Shown here piece after piece: positions 7,720 to 13,106 of a stretch of 13,685 nucleotides of DNA (within the stretch, counting starts at the first letter, position 1; each line of letters starts with the position of its first letter). This DNA comes from Anaerolineales bacterium UBA3905. GTDB lineage: Bacteria > Chloroflexota > Anaerolineae > Caldilineales > Caldilineaceae. The notes below the pieces were generated by a model, which saw only the letters and a program-made list of their open reading frames with translations, had not been told where the DNA came from and ran no database searches. Location of the stretch: positions 1 through 13,685 of the forward strand of contig DGFH01000233.1 in assembly GCA_002391565.1 (NCBI GenBank), in the 5' to 3' direction. Position numbers and translations under genes: made by a program.

Positions 7720-8793
7720 TTATCCCGAAACGGATGGGAGATCGGTGCGCTCGACGCCGGAGATTTCCAGGATCAGGTCGGGACCATAGGCGCGGCTGGG
7801 CGTCTGGTAGCCTGGCTTAACTTGCCCCGCCAGCACTTTGCGCACGATCAGCAACGATGTGAGCGCAGTAAGCGTGTAGCCTTCGGGGGTGCGTAGCCGC
7901 GCCTCGGCGGCGTGACCGACGTCATCTTCGACGCGTCCCCAGAGCAGGCTCGACCCTTGCGCGCGTTCGTCGTCGGTGGGGCCGGGCGCGCCGCGGTGGA
8001 TGCGCTGCCGGATGAAGTCAGCGACGCCGGGCAATCGCGCCAGCCAGCCGACGTAGCGACTGACCTTCATCGTCTGCACCATTGCTGGCGGGAAGCTCAT
8101 GTACACCTCGATGTTGGGGATGCCGGTGCTGTGATAGGCAGTGGCGACATCGCCCCACGGCATGAGGACAGCGGAGCGCGGCCCTTTGCCGAAGTCGATC
8201 TCCCGCGTTTTCCAGGCGATGGGCACGGGCGTCAGTTCACCGCCTTTGCGCACCAACCCGGCGTCGCCGCGTAGCAGCGCCTCGACGCCGGTGAGCGCCG
8301 TCCCGCGCGAGAGCTTGCCCAGCGCGCGGATGCCAAGCGTCAGCCGCGTGGCTGCAGGCAGCCGTCGCGCCAGGTGTGCGGCCAGGCAATCGGATGGCAC
8401 AACATCGAAGCCGGCGCCGGGCAGCAGCATTACGCCGGCGCGCTTTGCTGCATCATTGCGCGCAGCCAGCGCCTCGAAGACGGCGATCTCGCCAGTGATG
8501 TCGAGATAGTGAATGCGGTTGCGCAGGCAGGCGTCCACCATCGGCTGCGCAGTGTGGATGAAGGGGCCGGCGCAGTGCAGCACCACATCCACCCCTTGTA
8601 GCATTTGGTCGAGCGCAGCAGCATCCTCCAGCGCGGCGCTGCGATAGGGCAAGTCAAACTGTGTGGCGACGGCGGCGACCCGCGCCCGGTTGCGCCCGGC
8701 CAGGATCGGGTGCAACCCCTGCTCGACGGCAACGCGCGCCGTCAACTCGCCTGTATAGCCGTTGGCGCCATAGATGAGAAATTGATCGGGCAT
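7720..8793 (-). CDS. Saccharopine-dehydrogenase-like NAD(P)-dependent oxidoreductase
   Basis: 357 residues. The N-terminus is a Rossmann nucleotide-binding fold with YGANGYTG (G9, G12, G15 form GxxGxxG), then LAGRNRARV (second strand and cofactor-selecting loop), VVLHCAGPF and HYLDITGE. This pattern belongs to the saccharopine dehydrogenase NADP-binding superfamily, which includes mycobacterial trans-acting enoyl reductases and eukaryotic SCCPDH. True lysine-pathway saccharopine dehydrogenases have a different C-terminal half, so the substrate is unknown. I chose ATG 8793 because an AGGAG site precedes it and the fold begins at once; the longer frame to 8853 adds 20 residues of no family character. 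It stands 193 bases after the DapA-like gene and 80 before the nucleoside hydrolase on the same strand; co-transcription is possible but not shown. Confidence 0.88.
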   Translation of the reverse strand: MPDQFLIYGANGYTGELTARVAVEQGLHPILAGRNRARVAAVATQFDLPYRSAALEDAAALDQMLQGVDVVLHCAGPFIHTAQPMVDACLRNRIHYLDITGEIAVFEALAARNDAAKRAGVMLLPGAGFDVVPSDCLAAHLARRLPAATRLTLGIRALGKLSRGTALTGVEALLRGDAGLVRKGGELTPVPIAWKTREIDFGKGPRSAVLMPWGDVATAYHSTGIPNIEVYMSFPPAMVQTMKVSRYVGWLARLPGVADFIRQRIHRGAPGPTDDERAQGSSLLWGRVEDDVGHAAEARLRTPEGYTLTALTSLLIVRKVLAGQVKPGYQTPSRAYGPDLILEISGVERTDLPSVSG

Positions 8794-8870
8794 GAATGCT
8801 CCTGAATGGCACGCGGATGGCGTAGATTGAACGACTTCACGCGGTGATTCCAACCCGAAAACAGAGGTGA

Positions 8871-8890
8871 GGGGCGAGTTGCGAAGGGCG
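8871..8890. repeat. Dispersed intergenic repeat, copy 2
   Basis: GGGGCGAGTTGCGAAGGGCG, one mismatch to the copy at 7663-7682. A small GGCG-AAA-CGCC stem overlaps its right end (8887-8897). Both copies have the same orientation and lie only in non-coding gaps. Confidence 0.65.
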
Positions 8891-8946
8891 AAACGCCGCT
8901 GCCGATTTTCGTTGTGCGTGGCGCCCCGTCATGCCATGCACCGCGA

Positions 8947-8981
8947 ATCTGCGTCGATCCGCTGAATCCGTGGCATCCGCG
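8947..8981. repeat. Degenerate tandem ATCCGYG repeat
   Basis: Four units ATCTGCG (8947), ATCCGCT (8957), ATCCGTG (8966) and ATCCGCG (8975) follow each other at steps of 10, 9 and 9 bases, ending just before the stop codon of the DapA-like gene. The sequence style resembles the ATCCGTG/ATCCGCG intergenic repeats I recall from several bacterial phyla. No coding or clear terminator function is seen. Confidence 0.55.
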
Positions 8982-8986
8982 TGCAA

Positions 8987-9874
8987 TTACGCGGCAGCGT
9001 ATTTTGCCAGCATCTCCTGGGCGGCGGCAGCGCTCAGGTTGACCAGCGGCGGGCGCAGGTTGCGCCAGGCGGCGTCGCCGGTGCGCGTCGCCATGATCTC
9101 CTTGAGCGCAGGGATGGCGGCGTAGTCGCGTGTGGCGGCGCGATAGCGGTCGAGTCTTTCCTGCACGGCGTCGGCGTTCTCTGCGAGATAGTTCTCATAC
9201 AGGAAGCGAATCTTGTCCGGGATGACGTTCGCCATGGCGCTGATCGTGCCGACGCCGCCCAGCCGCAGGTTTGCCAGCAGAAACCGTTCGGAGCCGGTGA
9301 AGACGTCGAACGCGGGGAAGGCCTCCAGCACCGACTGCTGGTGCGCCCAGTCGCCGGAACTGTCCTTCATGCCGACGACCGTGCCAGGGTAGGCCTTGAG
9401 CAACCGTTCGATGACCGCCAGAGAGAAACCGACGACAGCAATCGGGGGGATGTGATAGACATACACTTTGAGGCGTGCGTCGCCGACGCGTTCGATCACC
9501 TCGGCCACGGTGCGGAAGACGCCCTCGTCGCTCACGCCTTTGTAGTAGAAGGGCGGCAACATCAATACGCCGCCACAGCCCAGCCGCGCCGCCTGCGCCG
9601 CCAGTTTCACCGTATCGGGGATGGCGCACGTGCCAACGCCGGGCATCAATTGCGCCGTGGGTACGCCGGCCGCCACCAGCGCATCGAGCATCGCCATACG
9701 CTCGTCCAGCCCCAGCGAATTGGCTTCGCTGGTGGTGCCGAAGGGCGCCAGCCCGGTGCAGCCATCGGCCAGCAGCTGCTTGCAAAACGCGATCCACTTG
9801 TCGACGGCAGGACTCAGATCAGCGTTCATCGGGGTGAGCACCGGCGCCAAGACGCCGCGTAGAATGCCTTGCAT
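8987..9874 (-). CDS. DapA-superfamily pyruvate-dependent aldolase/lyase
   Basis: 295 residues, the normal size for the class I Schiff-base aldolase family of dihydrodipicolinate synthase, N-acetylneuraminate lyase and sugar-acid aldolases. The TIM-barrel signatures are visible: GTTSEANSL with T47/T48 (proton relay and substrate binding), catalytic Tyr140 in YHIPP, and Schiff-base Lys170 in GMKDSSGD. The Arg that binds the aspartate-semialdehyde carboxylate in true DapA (YNVPxRT context) is absent, since the sequence here is YHIPPIAVVG. A catabolic aldolase acting on a sugar acid or related 2-oxo acid is therefore more likely than lysine biosynthesis. ATG 9874 was chosen because AGGAG precedes it and the family N-terminus begins there; the longer frame to 9925 adds 17 atypical residues. 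It is divergent from the sugar-sensor gene and may share its regulation. Confidence 0.9.
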   Translation of the reverse strand: MQGILRGVLAPVLTPMNADLSPAVDKWIAFCKQLLADGCTGLAPFGTTSEANSLGLDERMAMLDALVAAGVPTAQLMPGVGTCAIPDTVKLAAQAARLGCGGVLMLPPFYYKGVSDEGVFRTVAEVIERVGDARLKVYVYHIPPIAVVGFSLAVIERLLKAYPGTVVGMKDSSGDWAHQQSVLEAFPAFDVFTGSERFLLANLRLGGVGTISAMANVIPDKIRFLYENYLAENADAVQERLDRYRAATRDYAAIPALKEIMATRTGDAAWRNLRPPLVNLSAAAAQEMLAKYAAA

Positions 9875-9907
9875 GGGAAATCTCCTGAATTTCGATAAAT
9901 TCGCTCT

Positions 9908-9936
9908 TTGACGGGCGGCGCACAAGTCGGTATGAT
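9908..9936 (+). promoter_or_regulatory. Sigma70-type promoter of the sensor/AraC gene
   Basis: TTGACG (9908-9913) and TATGAT (9931-9936) are each one base from consensus, with an ideal 17-base spacer. Transcription would begin near 9943, giving a leader of about 80 bases before ATG 10025. This is the best promoter match in the window. Confidence 0.75.
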
Positions 9937-9975
9937 TCGGCGCGCCCCTAAAAATGCTGCAGATGCGTCCAGGTG

Positions 9976-10005
9976 ATTGTAGCCGGTTGCCGGTTGCAAC
10001 GCCAA
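9976..10005 (-). promoter_or_regulatory. Probable promoter of the DapA-like gene
   Basis: On the minus strand TTGGCG (10005-10000), an 18-base spacer and TACAAT (9981-9976). The -10 matches 5 of 6 and the -35 4 of 6 consensus bases. It would give a leader of about 95 bases. Its spacer is filled by the tandem CCGGTTG/GTTGCAAC element, so a protein bound there would block this promoter. Confidence 0.5.
9983..10000. promoter_or_regulatory. Candidate operator: tandem CCGGTTG with palindrome
   Basis: CCGGTTG occurs twice in tandem (9983-9989, 9990-9996), and the second copy runs into the perfect palindrome GTTGCAAC (9993-10000). It contains GTTGC-CG-GTTGC with a 7-base period; the same arrangement (GTTGC-AC-GTTGC) recurs at 12623-12634 before the next operon. 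Its place in the spacer of the divergent promoter and in the leader of the sensor gene suits a regulator site. That the AraC domain of the neighbouring gene binds it is inference. Confidence 0.4.
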
Positions 10006-10024
10006 TCGTAAAGCCAGGTTCTCC

Positions 10025-12559
10025 ATGACTGATTCACCGATTCGGGTTGGTTTTGGGCTGTCGCCCGGCGATCCTTTTTGGGTATTGGTGCGCGAGGCTG
10101 TGCGTCAGCGCGCCGAGGCATTGGGGGTATCGTTGATTCCAGTCACTGTGCCGGGAACAGGTGCGTCAAGTGACGTTCACCTGCGCTTCATTGATGAGCT
10201 GCGAGCCCAGGAGGTTGCGGCGCTGATCAGCCACGTTGTCAGTGAAGCTCATATCCTGGCCGTCATCAACGCTGGCATCCCTGTCATCTGTTCGGAGGAT
10301 TTGGCGCTGACCCACCCACGCCTGGTTAGTGTGCAGGGTCTGGATCGGGCGGCTGTGATGGCGACGGAGTACATCGCCCGGCGACTTGGTGGTGAGGGCA
10401 TGATTCTGATGGTGGGCGCAGCGGACGATCCTGCGATGACGGCGCACTTACGCATCCAGGGCTTCTACAGCACTGCGCAACGATATCCTGGGTTACGGTC
10501 GCTACATGTTGGCGATGGCTGGCGCTACGAGTCAACCTATCAACAGCTACTCCAGGAGGCTGAACACTGGACATCGCGGATCAAGGGCCGTCTTGACGCT
10601 ATCTTTGGTCTCTCGGATTCGCTGGCATTGGCCGGTCGCGATGCCTGCCGAAAATTGGGCGTGATGGATGACAAGACGGTGATCGTGGGCATTAATGGCG
10701 ACCCACTGGCGATCGCTGCCATCGAAGATGGAACGATGGACGCCACCGTGGAGACCAGTGCACAGGATTTGGGCTATAAGCTGGCTGAATTTGCCTACCG
10801 GGCGGCTAGCGGCGAGGCGCTCCCCGATCACTTCTCCTATCGCTTTGAGCTGGTGACGGCTGACAATGTAGCGCAGATCGCCGCGCGCAAATTGGTCTTC
10901 ATCGCTGACCTGCCCACCCGCCTGGTCGATGTCAATCGTCGGCTCGAACAGCAGCGGCTTGTGCAATTGGAAGCCAGCCTGGAACTCAACCAGCGCGTAG
11001 GGCTGATCTTGGATCAGGATGAACTACTGGCGACAATGACCGAGATCATCCGCACGCGCTATGCTTATGATGATGTGCACTTCTATCTGTGGTCGCACAG
11101 TGACCGTACACTGACGCGCGTGGAGAGCGCTGGCGCCGACCATGCCGCCGCCATCCCTTTGAGCAGCGCTGGCCCACTTGGTCATGCCTTGCTCAATCAC
11201 CAGGCCATTTACATACCCGATGTCACCAACAGCCAGCGGTATGCCCCCGATCCGCGTTGGCCGAAAGTGCGGTCGCGCGTGATCCTGCCGGTGAGAGTGG
11301 GAGGGCGAATTTTAGGGGTGCTCGATCTTCATAGTCATGACCGTGTGGTGCGCAATCAAGCGGAGTTGGATGCATTGCAAACGCTGGCCGATGAGCTTGG
11401 CGTGGCAATGCGTAATGCACAGCTTTATGCGCAGGCGCTGCAAGCGCGCGCCGAAGCTGTGCAGGCAGGGTTGCTGCGGTCACGCTTGTTGGCGAACATC
11501 AGCCATCAACTGCGCTCGCCGCTTAACGTGATTCTTGGGTATACTCAGGCTGCGCTGGCGACGCCAAATCCCTATGGCGTAGCATTGCCCCAAGAACTGA
11601 TCCAGGATTTGAACTATATTGCGCGCAGTGGCGCCGATTTGGAACGGTTGATCAACGATCTGCTGGACCTGGCGCTGGCGGAGACGGGTGCACTGCGTCT
11701 CTTCCCGGAAATAGTGGATTTACGCGAATTTTTGGAGGGTGTCTTTGAGACGGCGGTGCGCATCTTTCGTGAGCATGAGGAGGTGCGTTGGCGGCTGCAG
11801 GCGCCAACCCAATTGCCGGTCATTTACGCTGATCCGGTGCGGTTGCGCAATGTGCTGATGAATCTGCTGAACAATGCAGCGCGTTTCACTACGCAAGGTC
11901 AGATCGTATTAGGCGTCGAATGCTCGGATGTTGATGTTCATCTTTGGGTGCAAGATACTGGCTGTGGCATCAAAGCCGAGGATCTGATGCGTCTGCGCCA
12001 GCATCGCATTCTGAGTGGAACGTTGTCAGGTTCGCAAGAGAGTTCAACCGGGCTTGGGTTGACCATTGCGCACTATCTGATGCAATTGCATAATGGTGAA
12101 TTCGTGATCGAAAGCGAAGTCGGGCGGGGCACCACCTGCCATCTCTATTTGCCGCGTCAGTCGGCGGCGCCCACGCTGCCCCCAAATGCAGCTGCGTATC
12201 CGGCTCGCGCTGCGGGTGCACATTCACTGCACAATGCACACTCGCAAAAGTTTTTTGAGAAGATTCAACAATATATCGTCGATAATTATGCCACGCACTT
12301 TACGCGCGAGCAGATTGCCGGTGCATTAGGCGTGACCCCTACCTACGTCTCGCGAGTTTTCCGCCAGCAGAGCGGCATGGCGCTTTGGGATTATGTTAAT
12401 TCTTATCGTGTAGCGCGCGCCTGCGAATTATTAGAGCATAGCGACCTCACCGTGACGGAAGTAGCGTTTGCGGTGGGTTTTAACGATCCTGCATATTTCA
12501 GCCGCGTCTTTCGTAAACAGACCGGCAAATCGCCTGCTGCTTATCGTTCCCCTGCTTGA
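10025..12559 (+). CDS. Cytoplasmic sugar sensor-GAF-histidine kinase-AraC fusion regulator
   Basis: 844 residues. Domains in order: a LacI/periplasmic sugar-binding fold (about 5-300; GFGLSPGDPFW, then a hinge and FGLSDSLALAGRDACRKLG); a short coiled linker (about 305-335); GAF (about 340-470); a HisKA H-box ANISHQLRSPLN with His494; HATPase with N-box NLLNNAARF (613-621), G1 DTGCGI (D644) and G2 GLGLTIA (676-682); and a C-terminal AraC-type double helix-turn-helix (741-843, ending in the PAYFSRVFRKQTGKSPAAYR signature). No signal peptide or membrane segment is seen, so sensing is cytoplasmic, unlike the membrane-spanning hybrid systems of Bacteroidetes. There is no receiver domain inside the chain. 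The position after His494 is Gln rather than the usual Glu, and the ATP-lid F-box is not recognisable, so kinase activity is uncertain. Promoter and transporter context suggest it controls carbohydrate uptake. Only a weak AGG precedes the ATG. Confidence 0.92.
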   Translation: MTDSPIRVGFGLSPGDPFWVLVREAVRQRAEALGVSLIPVTVPGTGASSDVHLRFIDELRAQEVAALISHVVSEAHILAVINAGIPVICSEDLALTHPRLVSVQGLDRAAVMATEYIARRLGGEGMILMVGAADDPAMTAHLRIQGFYSTAQRYPGLRSLHVGDGWRYESTYQQLLQEAEHWTSRIKGRLDAIFGLSDSLALAGRDACRKLGVMDDKTVIVGINGDPLAIAAIEDGTMDATVETSAQDLGYKLAEFAYRAASGEALPDHFSYRFELVTADNVAQIAARKLVFIADLPTRLVDVNRRLEQQRLVQLEASLELNQRVGLILDQDELLATMTEIIRTRYAYDDVHFYLWSHSDRTLTRVESAGADHAAAIPLSSAGPLGHALLNHQAIYIPDVTNSQRYAPDPRWPKVRSRVILPVRVGGRILGVLDLHSHDRVVRNQAELDALQTLADELGVAMRNAQLYAQALQARAEAVQAGLLRSRLLANISHQLRSPLNVILGYTQAALATPNPYGVALPQELIQDLNYIARSGADLERLINDLLDLALAETGALRLFPEIVDLREFLEGVFETAVRIFREHEEVRWRLQAPTQLPVIYADPVRLRNVLMNLLNNAARFTTQGQIVLGVECSDVDVHLWVQDTGCGIKAEDLMRLRQHRILSGTLSGSQESSTGLGLTIAHYLMQLHNGEFVIESEVGRGTTCHLYLPRQSAAPTLPPNAAAYPARAAGAHSLHNAHSQKFFEKIQQYIVDNYATHFTREQIAGALGVTPTYVSRVFRQQSGMALWDYVNSYRVARACELLEHSDLTVTEVAFAVGFNDPAYFSRVFRKQTGKSPAAYRSPA

Positions 12560-12622
12560 TTCTTCACCTTTGCCCGCTTTTTGTTTCTAATCGTCCAAGT
12601 AGTGTTTCGTATTGTGCAGGGC

Positions 12623-12634
12623 GTTGCACGTTGC
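12623..12634 (+). promoter_or_regulatory. Candidate activator site GTTGC-AC-GTTGC
   Basis: Two GTTGC copies with a 7-base period, the same spacing as at 9986-9997 before the sensor gene. It lies directly upstream of a weak -35 region, where AraC-family activators usually bind. Assignment to the AraC fusion protein is inference; a 7-base period is not a full helical turn, so the two copies would not face the same side of DNA. Confidence 0.35.
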
Positions 12635-12663
12635 TTCCTGTAAACTACAGTTACACGTATAAC
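12635..12663 (+). promoter_or_regulatory. Possible weak promoter of the receiver/ABC operon
   Basis: TATAAC (12658-12663) matches 5 of 6 bases of a -10 box. With a 17-base spacer the -35 would be TTCCTG, a poor match, as expected of a promoter that needs an activator. It would give a leader of about 38 bases before GTG 12707. Confidence 0.35.
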
Positions 12664-12706
12664 CAAGCCTATTGATTTTTGTGATTGATTCGGAAAGCCT
12701 TGCATT

Positions 12707-13096
12707 GTGCCCAATCAGGTCACTACGTTGCTGTTGCTCGAGCCAGATCGTGCAACTCGTCAACTCTACGCCAGAGAGTTGGGAAAGCATTGGCGCGTTG
12801 TAGCGGCGGAAGGGGCGGTCGAAGCGTTAGATGCGTTGGCGGTGGAAGCGATCGACGTCATTATCCTCGAGCCTGGCGCAGTGGATGCCGAACATTGGCA
12901 AGTGTTGACGCAAGTGGGAGAGCAATTAGGTGAGGCGGCGCCACCGATCATCGTCTGCAGCTCGGTCGATGAGCGTGGAAAAGGATATGAGTTAGGCGCG
13001 TCAGCTTACCTGGTTAAGCCAGTCTCTCCACAACAGCTAACTATGGAAGTCGAGCGTTGGTTAAAGGTTCAGTTCCGGTCAGAAGAGTTGGAGTAA
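12707..13096 (+). CDS. Stand-alone degenerate receiver (response-regulator-like) protein
   Basis: 129 residues with the pattern of a CheY-like receiver: first strand TTLLLLEPDRATRQ, third strand IDVIILEPGA, fourth strand PIIVCSSVDE, and YLVKPVS with the conserved Lys104-Pro105. The phospho-accepting Asp at the end of strand 3 is Glu55, and the acidic metal-binding pair after strand 1 reads Glu12-Pro13. Ser85 takes the Thr/Ser switch position. Glu at the acceptor site often mimics phosphorylation, so this may be a constitutively 'on' or phosphorylation-independent partner. There is no output domain. The GTG start is chosen because an in-frame stop (12686-12688) lies just upstream and no ATG follows it; the ribosome site GGAAAG is weak. 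It lies 147 bases after the sensor gene and 10 bases before the permease, so it is probably co-transcribed with the transporter. Confidence 0.82.
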   Translation: MPNQVTTLLLLEPDRATRQLYARELGKHWRVVAAEGAVEALDALAVEAIDVIILEPGAVDAEHWQVLTQVGEQLGEAAPPIIVCSSVDERGKGYELGASAYLVKPVSPQQLTMEVERWLKVQFRSEELE

Positions 13097-13101
13097 GGAG
13101 G
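13095..13101 (+). promoter_or_regulatory. Strong ribosome binding site of the ABC permease
   Basis: AAGGAGG begins inside the TAA stop of the receiver-like gene and ends 5 bases before ATG 13107. This spacing indicates tight co-transcription and probable translational coupling of the two genes. Confidence 0.85.
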
Positions 13102-13106
13102 AACCT

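Larger units (their letters stand above)
8809..8984. repeat. Inverted repeat bounding the intergenic gap
   Basis: GCACGCGGATG at 8809-8819 is the exact reverse complement of CATCCGCGTGC at 8974-8984. The similarity continues inward with mismatches, with GATT at 8825 pairing in register with AATC at 8965-8968. The arms sit at the two ends of the 193-base gap between the oxidoreductase and the DapA-like gene, like the ends of a small non-coding mobile repeat or a repeat pair inserted between genes. Nothing in between codes for a protein. Confidence 0.55.
12560..12706. other. Intergenic gap before the receiver/transporter operon
   Basis: 147 bases. A T-rich tract follows the sensor stop (near 12580-12587), but no stem precedes it, so I do not call a terminator. 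The middle holds the tandem GTTGC element and a possible promoter, listed separately, plus an AACT-AC-AGTT inverted repeat at about 12644-12653 inside the promoter spacer. Confidence 0.5.

Noticed and set aside
6686..7789. 367-codon plus-strand frame overlapping the DUF58 stop
   Set aside because: It is antisense to the nucleoside hydrolase, whose catalytic motifs and strong ribosome site are clear. The plus-strand product has no family character.
7720..8793. Calling the gene a lysine-pathway saccharopine dehydrogenase
   Set aside because: Only the N-terminal NADP-binding domain supports this; the C-terminal half does not show the true enzyme's pattern and the context is unrelated to lysine.
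8981..9862. 293-codon plus-strand frame
   Set aside because: Antisense shadow of the DapA-like gene, which has its catalytic Lys and Tyr and a good ribosome site on the minus strand.
8987..9874. Calling the gene dapA for lysine biosynthesis
   Set aside because: The Arg typical of true dihydrodipicolinate synthase after the catalytic Tyr is missing, and no lysine or diaminopimelate gene is nearby. Only superfamily membership is supported.
9939..9946. GGCGCGCC palindrome at the predicted start of the sensor transcript
   Set aside because: An 8-base GC palindrome is expected often in this composition; another lies near 4217. Not enough to call an operator.
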